In this document: piece by piece, positions 12,771 to 20,777 of the stretch
Numbering within the stretch: the stretch's first letter is position 1
Layout of the letters: each line of letters starts with the position of its first letter
Virus record (IMG/VR): IMGVR_UViG_3300008267_013330
Span: 1 to 50,092 of that record
Reading direction: 5' to 3' (one strand)
Origin: a virus
DNA: 50,092 bases
The notes under the pieces: model-generated
Told to the model about the DNA's origin: nothing
The model's database searches: none
What the model saw: the letters and a program-made list of their open reading frames with translations, nothing else
Position numbers and translations under genes: made by a program

Positions 12771-15134
12771 TTATGCTAAGGTTATACTAATTGTACCACC
12801 ATTAGATATTGTTAATTTATATCTTGTACCATCAGGACTTTTCATTATAACACCCTCACCAACCTCAGTTAATTCTACTTTAGGCATATATACGGTGTCA
12901 TCTGTTGAACCAGTTATTCCTTGACCACCTAATACCACACTCCTTATACCAGTTACTGTTGAACTATATGAATGTATAAACGAACTATCACCACTCGCTA
13001 TTGATTGGTAACCACCTGCGTGAGAAGCGTACCCTGATGCTGTTGTTTGAAAACCTTCAGAATGGGATTGATAACCGGCAGCTACTGTGGCATAACCTTC
13101 AGCGTGAGAATAAGGTCCTAAAGCAGTTGTTGCAACACCTTCAGAATGTGAATATGTTCCTTCTGCTGTTGTACCGTTACCTTCAGCGTGAGAAACATCA
13201 CCAAAAGCTATTGAACCCTCACCTTCCGCGTGTGATCTACCACCAATAGCACTTGTTGATAAACCTTCAGCATGAGAAGTATAACCACTAGCCAAAGTGT
13301 TAACACCCTCAGAATGGGAACCATCACCAACCGCACTTGTATTACCACCTTCAGCGTGTGATTCTAAACCACTAGCTGATGTTTGGAAACCTTCAGCGTG
13401 TGAGTAATTACCAATAGCTAAAGTACCTTCACCTTCAGCATGTGACTCTAGACCACTAGCTATCGTACTAGCACCTTCAGCGTGTGAATAGTTTCCTGAA
13501 GATGTTGTTAAATAACCTTCAGCGTGAGAACTAACACCCGACGCGATTGTTAACCAACCTTCAGCGTGAGAACCATTTCCAAACGCAGTTGTTGAATTAC
13601 CTTCAGCGTGAGAAAAATAACCTGATGCTGTTGTAAAATTACCTTCAGTGTGGGAATAACTACCTGAAGCTGTTGTTTCTCTACCTTCAGCGTGTGAAGA
13701 TATACCTAAAGCTTTACCACCGCCAAAAGAAAACCCAAAGCCATTATTATATCCACCTTCAGCATGTGAACCAACACCTGAAGCAGTTGATTGAAAACCT
13801 TCAGCGTGGGAATAAGTACCTGATGCGGTTGTTTGACCACCTTCAGCGTGAGAATTGGTATTTGATGCTGTCGTTCCACCACCTTCAGCGTGAGAGAATT
13901 GACCTGAAGCTACAGTTAGATTACCTTCAGCGTGAGAAGCGTCACCTGATGCGGTTGTTGCTTCACCTTCAGCATGGGAAGATATACCTAAAGCTTTACC
14001 ACCTTCAATAGTTGTCCCGACTCCATCACTATAACCGCCTTCAGCGTGAGAACCAATTCCTTGTGCCGTAGTTTCAAAACCTTCAGCGTGGGAATAATTA
14101 CCTGAAGCTGTTGTGTTAGCACCCTCAGAATGTGAACCAAGACCTGAAGATGTTGTGTTACCACCTTCAGCGTGAGAAAACTGACCACTAGCTATACTAA
14201 AATTACCCTCAGCATGGGAACCGAAATCACCTAATGCCGTTGTCCAAATACCTTCAGCATGGGAAGATATACCTAAAGCTTTACCGCCATCAAAAGTTGT
14301 CCCAACTCCATCATTATAACCACCTTCAGCGTGAGAACCCACACCTGAAGCAGTTGATTGAAAACCTTCAGCGTGAGAAGCGTATCCTGATGCGGTTGTT
14401 AATCTACCTTCAGCGTGAGAACCCGTACTCGATGCTGTTGTATTACCACCTTCAGCGTGTGACATTTGTCCCGAAGCCACAGTTTGAGAACCTTCGGCGT
14501 GAGAACCAAAATCACCTGACGCTATTGTTCTATCACCTTCAGCGTGAGAAGATATACCTAAAGCTTTACCGCCATCCGCAATTACAATACCATCATTATA
14601 ACCACCTTCAGCGTGAGAACCCACACCTGACGCAGTTGAATTAAAACCTTCAGCGTGAGAAAAATATCCTGATGCGGTTGTTTGAAAACCTTCTTGTAAA
14701 CTATATGTAATATTATTAAAAGTAAAACTAGGACTAGCACCAAAAGATCCACCATCATTGAATTGAATCTCTGTGTTATTTCCTGCTGGTGTTCCACCAC
14801 CTCCACCACCTGTGGCTTCAATTTGTAATGCTGTACCCGCTAAATTTTGTGTTATTATTATCCCAGAACCAGCATTTAAACCCTTTGTTGATAAAGTTGG
14901 CCCTGTTCCGTCACTAACTAAAGAATAACTACCTCCGGCAGATGTTAAAGTTGTTGTACCACCCCCACCAGCTTGCCAAGTAGTATTACCATTAGCATCA
15001 GAAGTTAAGACATAACCATTTGTCGCTCCGTTTGTAATTTGGAGGTTGTCCACAACAAATTTAGTTGAACCACTCACAGTTATTGGTCCGTTTGTTGTAT
15101 ATGGTGTAATGTAATTTACGTTAATTTGACTCAT
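12771..15134 (-). CDS. Repetitive tail fibre or adhesin with 37 SHAEG repeats (YadA-head-like)
   Basis: The 787-residue protein starts with a phage-type segment (YITPYTTNGPITVSGS, then NGYVLTSDANGN). The bulk is about 37 units of 14-24 residues with core SH(A/S)EG..TTASG, the left-handed roll repeat of trimeric YadA/Hep_Hag heads. A larger unit containing GGYNDG...GGKALGISSHAEG recurs four times. The end (VYMPKVELTEVGEGVIMKSPDGTRY) is typical of phage fibres; no S74 chaperone domain is seen. It likely forms a trimeric receptor-binding fibre. It lies on the minus strand with a heptamer-repeat leader. Confidence 0.8.
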   Translation of the reverse strand: MSQINVNYITPYTTNGPITVSGSTKFVVDNLQITNGATNGYVLTSDANGNTTWQAGGGGTTTLTSAGGSYSLVSDGTGPTLSTKGLNAGSGIIITQNLAGTALQIEATGGGGGGTPAGNNTEIQFNDGGSFGASPSFTFNNITYSLQEGFQTTASGYFSHAEGFNSTASGVGSHAEGGYNDGIVIADGGKALGISSHAEGDRTIASGDFGSHAEGSQTVASGQMSHAEGGNTTASSTGSHAEGRLTTASGYASHAEGFQSTASGVGSHAEGGYNDGVGTTFDGGKALGISSHAEGIWTTALGDFGSHAEGNFSIASGQFSHAEGGNTTSSGLGSHSEGANTTASGNYSHAEGFETTAQGIGSHAEGGYSDGVGTTIEGGKALGISSHAEGEATTASGDASHAEGNLTVASGQFSHAEGGGTTASNTNSHAEGGQTTASGTYSHAEGFQSTASGVGSHAEGGYNNGFGFSFGGGKALGISSHAEGRETTASGSYSHTEGNFTTASGYFSHAEGNSTTAFGNGSHAEGWLTIASGVSSHAEGYLTTSSGNYSHAEGASTIASGLESHAEGEGTLAIGNYSHAEGFQTSASGLESHAEGGNTSAVGDGSHSEGVNTLASGYTSHAEGLSTSAIGGRSHAEGEGSIAFGDVSHAEGNGTTAEGTYSHSEGVATTALGPYSHAEGYATVAAGYQSHSEGFQTTASGYASHAGGYQSIASGDSSFIHSYSSTVTGIRSVVLGGQGITGSTDDTVYMPKVELTEVGEGVIMKSPDGTRYKLTISNGGTISITLA
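13010..14690. repeat. Imperfect tandem repeats encoding SHAEG units
   Basis: On the plus strand ACCTTCAGCGTGAGAA and close variants recur about every 42-48 nt, with longer spacers every fourth to eighth unit. It encodes the fibre's repeat region. Such arrays can change copy number by recombination. Confidence 0.9.
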
Positions 15135-15160
15135 TTTTGTTTTTTGTTTTTTGTTTTTTG
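15135..15160 (-). repeat. Heptamer repeat in the fibre-gene leader
   Basis: Read on the minus strand, three full CAAAAAA units plus a partial one run directly into the ATG. An A-rich leader aids initiation in Bacteroidota. The repeat could also slip. Confidence 0.6.
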
Positions 15161-15164
15161 TTAT

Positions 15165-16595
15165 TTAAATTTTTGTTGATTTACCTTTTATCATTTCTAA
15201 AACTTCTTCAGGTATACTAGAAGTTGACTTACCAACAAATTCATCCAACATACCAGAAGTTGTTTTAATACCATACATATCGGTATTGGCTTGAACTTGC
15301 TTTCTTAATTTCATCATATTAATTGTTCTATATGATTCTGGGTCTAGTGGGTCAACTTTTACTAGGTTACTAACAAATTCATCTGGATCAGAAAGAAAAA
15401 CATAGAAAGAAGTTTGACCGTGTTTAGCTCTCTCTTCCGCTGACATTGACCATTTTCTAAATAAAACTTTACTATCTGTGTTATTAATTTGTTTTGCGTC
15501 AATAACTCTAGATAAATTATATTTTTGTTCTTCAGTAAATTCATCATTTAACTCTCTCATTACATCATAGTTATTTAAAATTGAAGGGTTGAATTGTAAT
15601 AAAGTTAAAGTTTGATTAGTATTCAAATGTTCTTTCATGTTTTTATAATCAGAAACATTAACATTACCCCTAACATAATTTGTGATGAAACTCATAATTT
15701 GTTCATCAGTTAAATCTCTTGACAACGTAGAGAAGGCTTGTGAAGTTAAATTACCTTTTTTAATGATTCTATCAATAACCAAAGTTTTTTGTTCTGGTGT
15801 TAACATATCAGCAAACTTACTATATTGATTATAGTCAGGGTTTTCTATAAAGGATTTTGCTTGTGTACCTAATTTAATTTTTTTGTGAACAGGGTTAAAA
15901 TCCTCAACTGCTTTCATCATTTCAGGAGTTACCCAAAAAGGTGGATTAGAATGTGAATTATCTTGTGCATCCCACCAAGTTAAATCTCTACCACTACCAC
16001 CATCAAATCTATATTGTAAAGCGTATTTGTAATCTCTAGGTGAATTACTAGGATTAAGAACTTTACTAATAAAGAAATAAAAGTTTGAGTGTCTACTATA
16101 GTCATCGAAATAAGTATTTAAACCTCTAGAATCTGATTTACCGGCAATACACCATTTAGAACCAGCACCATATTTACAAGAAGCTTGAACTGTAAAAGGT
16201 GCGTAAATAACGGCTTCATCATCTTCATATATTTTTTTAGCTTGTTTACTAACTTGTTTTTCTTCTTCAGCGGATTTAGCTTCATCAACTGCATTTTTTA
16301 ACATTATAAGGGTAGAGTAACTATTAATATCTTTATTTTTAATCCTAGACAATAATCGGTGAAAATCATTTACCGTTTTAGCTATCTCATCTGCCATAGG
16401 TATATCTTGGTCTTGGTTTTTACCTAAAGATGTTTTAACCATCCAATCCAAATATTTATTATTACCAGAAGGGTCAATATTAGATAACATTTCTATTAGC
16501 TCTTTATATTCTTCCCCATATTTTTTAATTGTATCTTCTTTTCTACCCTCTAAAAGTATGGTAGACTCTAAAATTTGATTTAAATTAAATTTCAT
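15165..16595 (-). CDS. YGxxxKWC-family phage protein with an N-terminal cargo-like peptide
   Basis: The 476-residue protein begins NQILESTILLEGRKED, a short helix with hydrophobic-x-Glu sites, followed by LSNIDPSGNNKYLDWM at about 38-52. The central motif is EDDEAVIYAP, then ASCKYGAGSKWC (138-149), then WWDAQD. The same blocks occur in the proteins at 23562-24926 and, partly, 38639-39595. The C-terminal third is helical. The family appears in large marine and freshwater phages without a known function. The N-terminus suggests packaging in the head. Confidence 0.65.
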   Translation of the reverse strand: MKFNLNQILESTILLEGRKEDTIKKYGEEYKELIEMLSNIDPSGNNKYLDWMVKTSLGKNQDQDIPMADEIAKTVNDFHRLLSRIKNKDINSYSTLIMLKNAVDEAKSAEEEKQVSKQAKKIYEDDEAVIYAPFTVQASCKYGAGSKWCIAGKSDSRGLNTYFDDYSRHSNFYFFISKVLNPSNSPRDYKYALQYRFDGGSGRDLTWWDAQDNSHSNPPFWVTPEMMKAVEDFNPVHKKIKLGTQAKSFIENPDYNQYSKFADMLTPEQKTLVIDRIIKKGNLTSQAFSTLSRDLTDEQIMSFITNYVRGNVNVSDYKNMKEHLNTNQTLTLLQFNPSILNNYDVMRELNDEFTEEQKYNLSRVIDAKQINNTDSKVLFRKWSMSAEERAKHGQTSFYVFLSDPDEFVSNLVKVDPLDPESYRTINMMKLRKQVQANTDMYGIKTTSGMLDEFVGKSTSSIPEEVLEMIKGKSTKI

Positions 16596-16610
16596 TTTAC
16601 TACTTTTTTA

Positions 16611-16621
16611 TAATAAATATC
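16611..16621 (-). promoter_or_regulatory. GATATTTATTA motif (minus strand)
   Basis: Read on the minus strand, GATATTTATTA lies 15 nt upstream of the ATG at 16595 and overlaps the stop of the upstream gene. Confidence 0.45.
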
Positions 16622-17018
16622 ACTTATTTCGCTTAAATTTTCTTAAAATCTTATGTGAATCTTCAGTTAATTTAAAACTTTTATTTCTGTTATCTTTTTT
16701 GGGTATAAATCTAAGATTTTCAATTGAACCAACTTTATGTGCCGGAATACCTTCCAAATAGGCGTGAGCAATTGATAATATATGATCTAATTCATAACAA
16801 CCCGCTTTATCCCAACATCTTTTACTATAATTTTTTAATTTATGTAATGGTTGCATTTCTGTCACCAACCAAACCCTAAGATAAAAAATTCTTTTTTCTT
16901 TATCTTTTATTTTATCTAAACCCCTTTTTTTTAGTTTAGGCATTATCTCATAAATCCCTTCTTCTGAAAGTTCATATAATTTAAAACTTTTATTAGTCTT
17001 CTTTTTTACTAAACCCAT
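16620..17018 (-). CDS. HNH-like nuclease
   Basis: The 132-residue protein has a single HNH-like core: CWDKAGCYELDHILSIAHAYLEGIP at about 69-93, then SIENLRFIPKKDNRNKSFK. The ELDH, the NLRFIP Asn and the final N..K match the His/Asn/Asn layout of small phage HNH proteins. No Cys pairs are present. Function could be homing or DNA cleavage. Confidence 0.6.
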   Translation of the reverse strand: MGLVKKKTNKSFKLYELSEEGIYEIMPKLKKRGLDKIKDKEKRIFYLRVWLVTEMQPLHKLKNYSKRCWDKAGCYELDHILSIAHAYLEGIPAHKVGSIENLRFIPKKDNRNKSFKLTEDSHKILRKFKRNK

Positions 17019-17055
17019 TTACAATAAATGATTATATAATATAATTATTAAAAAA

Positions 17056-17250
17056 ATGAATATTATGGACAATGAATTAAAAGCCAGACTTTATGATCAG
17101 TTATTAGCTGAATACGATAAAAAAGCTTCACAAGTATCTTCAATTCAAAGTAAATTTGATTTAACAAGAGAAGATGAGAAAAAAATTAAACAATTAAAAG
17201 AAGAAATGAACGAAATTCAAAGAAAAGCAATGTCTTTAGGTTCACTTTAA
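17056..17250 (+). CDS. Small coiled-coil protein
   Basis: A 64-residue, highly charged helical protein (LAEYDKKASQVSSIQSKF..). A second ATG at 17065 gives MDNELKAR and is an equally likely start. It lies upstream of the tmRNA promoter. No family recognised. Confidence 0.55.
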   Translation: MNIMDNELKARLYDQLLAEYDKKASQVSSIQSKFDLTREDEKKIKQLKEEMNEIQRKAMSLGSL

Positions 17251-17251
17251 T

Positions 17252-17281
17252 TTGACGTTGTTATATTTATTCTTATATTTG
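17252..17281 (+). promoter_or_regulatory. tmRNA promoter
   Basis: TTG (17252-17254) and TATATTTG (17274-17281) are 19 nt apart, a good Bacteroidota promoter 19 nt upstream of the mature tmRNA. Confidence 0.75.
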
Positions 17282-17286
17282 TAAAA

Positions 17287-17299
17287 GTTCTTTGATTTA
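17287..17299 (+). promoter_or_regulatory. boxA-like motif before tmRNA
   Basis: GTTCTTTGATTTA resembles the boxA-like sites at 7237 and 10864 and ends 1 nt before the tmRNA. Confidence 0.45.
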
Positions 17300-17300
17300 T

Positions 17301-17700
17301 GGGGGTGTTTTTGGATTTGACTTGTCGTGATTGTGACGAGTGTAAGCATGTCGTGAAATGATGCTATCACGTTAATACACGTATTAAAATTTTAAATGGC
17401 GACGTATTCGCAAACGCAACTGTAGGTCACTTTGTGACTGAAGGAGCGACAGTAGCTGCCTAATCAGATTAGGTGTTACTATGGGGTCGGTGGACATATA
17501 ACCTAGCAACAGAAGTCTTTACAAAGGTGTGGTTTCTACCCGAAAAGGAACAAGTGGAGGATTAGTTCTCAGTAAACCGAACCACTATAAAATAAGGGAA
17601 TTGTGAAATTTCGGATTGTTAGCTTAAACAATGACCTAAACATGTAGAAGACCGTTAAAATACGGTAAGGACAGCGGTTCGAGCCCGCTCACCTCCACCA
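17301..17700 (+). ncRNA. ssrA: tmRNA (ssrA)
   Basis: The 5' end GGGGGTGTTTTTGGATTTGAC and the 3' end GGTTCGAGCCCGCTCACCTCCACCA-type arm form the alanyl tRNA-like domain. GGGGGTG pairs with CACCTCC including the G-U identity pair, and CCA is encoded. The tag frame starts at GGC 17398 after TTTTAAAT and ends at TAA 17461 inside hairpin CCTAAT/ATTAGG. It encodes GDVFANATVGH-FVTEGATVAA, 21 residues ending in a degron-like VAA. tmRNA rescues stalled ribosomes and marks the product for proteolysis. Confidence 0.95.
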
Positions 17701-17870
17701 ATTAAAGTGGACCAATCTAGTGTAGGGACCACAGAGGACTGCAGCTTCACTACACTCTTATTCCCACTTGTCCCTGATAAATCAAACCTGTGGGTCAAAA
17801 TTAGGTTTCTTTGTTCCTTAAAAATAAAGTGGTGGAAGTCCGAAAAGATATTTATCCATTCGGCCCTATT
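17701..17870 (+). ncRNA. Structured RNA downstream of tmRNA
   Basis: This stretch holds no credible gene but a clear long-range fold. AAGTGG (about 17705) pairs with CCACTT (about 17765), and inside it AGTGTAG pairs with CTACACT. The sequence CACAGAGGACT is shared with the RNA island near 7462. It continues to a strong terminator. It could be a 3' extension of the tmRNA transcript or a separate small RNA. Confidence 0.5.
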
Positions 17871-17902
17871 AAGACTCACAGAGATGTGGGTCTTTTTTTT
17901 TT
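17871..17902 (+). terminator. Strong intrinsic terminator
   Basis: AAGACTCACA pairs with TGTGGGTCTT around a GAGA tetraloop (10 bp, one T-G), followed by a run of eight or more T. Confidence 0.9.
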
Positions 17903-17909
17903 ATTGATA

Positions 17910-17919
17910 ATATTTATTA
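17910..17919 (+). promoter_or_regulatory. ATATTTATTA motif
   Basis: Lies 6 nt before the ATG at 17926, just after the terminator, so it could serve as a fresh promoter. Confidence 0.45.
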
Positions 17920-17925
17920 TTAAGA

Positions 17926-18462
17926 ATGAAAAATCTAATTAAAAAAATATTAAAAGAATCTGAAATAGACTGGATTAAAGATGTTTCTGGGGATGTACCC
18001 CCTATGAATGATAGGGTTAAAATACCTTTAACAAGTTTGATTTATGATTATATGCTTTATGAAGTAGATTTATTAGATTATTTACATTCTGAAGATTTGT
18101 ATAATCCCACAGATGAATATCAATCAAGATTTACACCAGAAGAATGGGATCATCATGGTTTAGACCAATGGAGAGATGGTGGTTGGAAAGAAAATGGTGT
18201 TTGGGAAAACGAACCGATGCTCTATGATTCTGAAATATATAATCACTTAATTAGTGATAGTTCTAAATGGGATTTTATTGACCGACAAACTACTGATTGG
18301 GATTTAGATAACCAAACTTTTAACGATAGACTTATTTGGAAAAGAAAAAGTGATGGTAGATACTTTGGTTTAAGTTATTGGGGTAACTCTTATGACGGTA
18401 TTGAAGATAATGATAATGAATTAGTTGAATTATTTCAAAAACAAATTGTAGTTTTTGTTTAA
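17926..18462 (+). CDS. Hypothetical protein with KKILKESE cargo-like N-terminus
   Basis: The 178-residue protein begins MKNLIKKILKESEIDWIKDVSGDVPP. This is a basic amphipathic helix ending L-K-E followed by an acidic Trp-containing segment, shared with at least six other proteins here. The remainder is Asp/Trp/Tyr-rich with no recognised domain. A head-packaged protein cleaved after Glu is the leading idea. It is followed after 5 nt by another member. Confidence 0.6.
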   Translation: MKNLIKKILKESEIDWIKDVSGDVPPMNDRVKIPLTSLIYDYMLYEVDLLDYLHSEDLYNPTDEYQSRFTPEEWDHHGLDQWRDGGWKENGVWENEPMLYDSEIYNHLISDSSKWDFIDRQTTDWDLDNQTFNDRLIWKRKSDGRYFGLSYWGNSYDGIEDNDNELVELFQKQIVVFV

Positions 18463-18467
18463 AAATT

Positions 18468-19184
18468 ATGAAAAATATAATTAAAAAAATCATAAAAGAA
18501 TCTTTAAATAGTGATTGGGAGTGGGCTCAGTTTGAACCTATTGAACCTAGAAAAGAAGGTAATATTAAAGTAGGTGACATTTATACTATATACGGAAATA
18601 GTTATATAGTTCGTTATGTTTTAGAAATTGTTGCTATTGATGAAGAAAATGTGGATTATAAAATATTGGTAAGTGCTGATGAAGAATTAGAACCTGTTGG
18701 TAGTATACAAAGTGAGGAGATTGATTACGTTAAAAAATTAATTACTGTCGACAAATATTGGACTTTAACTGATTATAATGAAAAAAGTTGGTCGATGAAT
18801 GAATCTGAAGATGACTCATTGGATTGGATTAAACAACATTCGTTTCATTTGGATTTAATGTCTCAGAATCAAAAAAAAATAAATTCTTTATCTGAAGTCA
18901 AAAAAATATTATTTAACCCATCAGTAAAAACTTATAATCAAGAATTTAAAAATGTGGCTTATTATTTAGAAGATACTGAATATATGCCTGTAAATCTTAT
19001 TTTTGACGAATACCTTTCTTATATCGAAATAACTAAACATCCTTCAGGAAAATTTGGGGGAGGTAAGTATTTTGTTGGCTCTACTTTAACAGATGAAGAA
19101 CTTCTCGAAATGAGTAAAGAAAAGGGTTCATTTTGGTATGAAGAATTTATTGGTCGTTTTTTACCACATAAATTAAATAGATAA
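18468..19184 (+). CDS. Hypothetical protein with KKIIKES cargo-like N-terminus
   Basis: The 238-residue protein begins MKNIIKKIIKESLNSDWEW. Residues 30-110 form a beta-rich segment (VGDIYTIYGNSYIVRYVLEIV..) recalling small SH3-like domains, and the C-terminal half is mixed. It resembles the 32637-33383 product in overall plan. A terminator follows the gene. Confidence 0.6.
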   Translation: MKNIIKKIIKESLNSDWEWAQFEPIEPRKEGNIKVGDIYTIYGNSYIVRYVLEIVAIDEENVDYKILVSADEELEPVGSIQSEEIDYVKKLITVDKYWTLTDYNEKSWSMNESEDDSLDWIKQHSFHLDLMSQNQKKINSLSEVKKILFNPSVKTYNQEFKNVAYYLEDTEYMPVNLIFDEYLSYIEITKHPSGKFGGGKYFVGSTLTDEELLEMSKEKGSFWYEEFIGRFLPHKLNR

Positions 19185-19194
19185 TTTATGTCAC

Positions 19195-19222
19195 ACCACA
19201 CTCAAACAGTGTGGTTTTTTTT
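19195..19222 (+). terminator. Intrinsic terminator
   Basis: ACCACACT (19195-19202) pairs with AGTGTGGT (19208-19215), followed by eight T. Confidence 0.85.
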
Positions 19223-19254
19223 TAATAAGGCTTTTTTAATAAAAAAAAAGATAT

Positions 19255-19262
19255 TACTTTTG
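19255..19262 (+). promoter_or_regulatory. Bacteroidota -7 element TACTTTTG
   Basis: TACTTTTG lies 4 nt upstream of the ATG at 19267, the same near-leaderless spacing as at 1165, 3635 and 10519. Confidence 0.55.
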
Positions 19263-19266
19263 TGAG

Positions 19267-19644
19267 ATGAATAAGATACCAACACACGATCCACAAACGG
19301 GTGAATTAAACCCCTACTATGAAGAACTAACTGGAGAAAGAAATCCATTATCACCTGAAGATGAAATTGTAATACCAACATTTGATATGAAAAGGTTGGT
19401 TGGGAAAGAATTTAGATACAAAGGACAGTATGGACTTTCACTATGGACCGATAAAGTAAAAGCAATTAGACCACACCACAGTATTGAATTTGACGCACCA
19501 TTTGAGTTAAAAGTTCCAAAAGACGGTGAACCATTTAATGCAAGTAAATCTAAAATAATTGGTATGAAATATAAGTTTTTTGTTGTATCAGAAAGAAGTG
19601 AACAAAATTATGAATTTGAAGATTGTATTTTTTTATTAGATTAG
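19267..19644 (+). CDS. Hypothetical protein
   Basis: The 125-residue protein has a beta-rich core (VGKEFRYKGQYGLSLWTDKV..IEFDAPFELKVP) and a Pro-rich acidic start. No named family. It heads a block with the small membrane and SPFH proteins. Confidence 0.6.
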   Translation: MNKIPTHDPQTGELNPYYEELTGERNPLSPEDEIVIPTFDMKRLVGKEFRYKGQYGLSLWTDKVKAIRPHHSIEFDAPFELKVPKDGEPFNASKSKIIGMKYKFFVVSERSEQNYEFEDCIFLLD

Positions 19645-19647
19645 ATT

Positions 19648-19836
19648 ATGAAGTATTTTAGAGTAGTTTCGCTATGGTTGTTGTTTATTTGGTTAGGTAC
19701 ACTGTTCGGTGAGTATGTGGTAAGTAGAGAAGTAAACGGATTCCTCCAACTTTTAAGTTTCGTTGGGTTGTTAGGTGTCCTTATGTATGTAATAAACGAA
19801 ACAATTAAATTTTTAACAAAAAACAAAACAAAATGA
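19648..19836 (+). CDS. Small two-TM membrane protein
   Basis: A 62-residue protein with membrane segments at about 5-22 and 32-54. It overlaps the SPFH gene by ATGA, so the two products are probably made together and may act at the same membrane site. Confidence 0.6.
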   Translation: MKYFRVVSLWLLFIWLGTLFGEYVVSREVNGFLQLLSFVGLLGVLMYVINETIKFLTKNKTK

Positions 19837-20777
19837 TTAGTGCTTTAATTTTTTTAGTAGGATTAGTAATCGCCACATTTGTAGCATTTACGACAAGAGG
19901 TGGTATGTATACCATAACAGAAGACAGATATGGTGATAGAAAGAATTTCAACATTTCATGGTTATACAAACCAGTTGGGATTTTCTTTTTAGGGTTAATA
20001 ATCTCATCAATTCAACCGTTTGCACTTGAAAGAGTTGATGCAGGTCACGTAGGTATCAAAGTTAATTTAACCGGAGACAAACGAGGTGTATCAAGTTACG
20101 AATATAAAACAGGTTGGGTAATGTATAATACTTGGACCGAACAGATGTTAGAATTCCCAACATTCCAACAACATATTGAGTATAAAGACCAAACAGTAAT
20201 TACAAAGGGTGGATTTGCGGCAACAATTAAACCATCATTCAACTACTCACTTAAACCAACCGCGATTGGTAATATGTTTGAAAATTTAAGATTGGATATT
20301 AGACAAATAGAACAAGGGTGGTTAATGAATGCAATTGTTAGTTCGGTAAATGACGTAGCTAATAAGTGGGAGGTTGATGCAATCTTTAATAAAAGAGAAG
20401 AGTTTGAAGCGGCAATTGTAACAGAGTGTAATAAGAGATTATCTAAATGGTTTGAAGTATCACAGTTAAGGACAAATATTATTCCACCAGCGTCATTACA
20501 AAAAGCTATTGAATCTAAAACAAAGGCGGTTCAGGAAGCACAAGCAGCAACACAACGTAAATTAGTTGCAGAGGCCGAAGCCCAAGAAAAAATTGCAATT
20601 GCAAAAGGTGACTCCGCAAAAGTTATTATCGACGCACAGGCCTTGGCATTAGCGATGAAAATAAAACAAAAAGAGATTACACCTTTGTATGTTGAATATT
20701 TGAAAGCACAGGCATGGGATGGAAAATTACCAACAACAGTAGCGGGTGGTTCAGGTACTTTTTTGAATATTAAATAG
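19833..20777 (+). CDS. SPFH/band-7 (prohibitin-like) membrane protein
   Basis: The 314-residue protein has two N-terminal hydrophobic segments (about 1-20 and 46-62). An SPFH domain begins at ERVDAGHVGIKVN (about 68) and runs to residue 230. A coiled-coil follows, rich in Ala and Glu (KTKAVQEAQAATQRKLVAEAEAQEKIAIAKGDSA). This is the classic prohibitin/HflK/C layout, which forms large rings that organise membrane proteases. Some large phages encode such proteins, perhaps to protect the membrane or modulate FtsH. Role here is inference. Confidence 0.85.
   Translation: MISALIFLVGLVIATFVAFTTRGGMYTITEDRYGDRKNFNISWLYKPVGIFFLGLIISSIQPFALERVDAGHVGIKVNLTGDKRGVSSYEYKTGWVMYNTWTEQMLEFPTFQQHIEYKDQTVITKGGFAATIKPSFNYSLKPTAIGNMFENLRLDIRQIEQGWLMNAIVSSVNDVANKWEVDAIFNKREEFEAAIVTECNKRLSKWFEVSQLRTNIIPPASLQKAIESKTKAVQEAQAATQRKLVAEAEAQEKIAIAKGDSAKVIIDAQALALAMKIKQKEITPLYVEYLKAQAWDGKLPTTVAGGSGTFLNIK

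Noticed and set aside
12970-14700. Possible CRISPR array
   Set aside because: Repeats occur every 42-48 nt, but spacing is in codon multiples, the units are imperfect and they translate to a regular SHAEG protein.
13001-14821. Several plus- and minus-strand frames inside the fibre gene
   Set aside because: They are shadow frames created by the regular repeat length; products are low-complexity (LQRE, HLQ).
17655-17907. Open frames on both strands around the 3' end of tmRNA
   Set aside because: They overlap the tRNA-like domain and the terminator; the tmRNA and following RNA explain the sequence.
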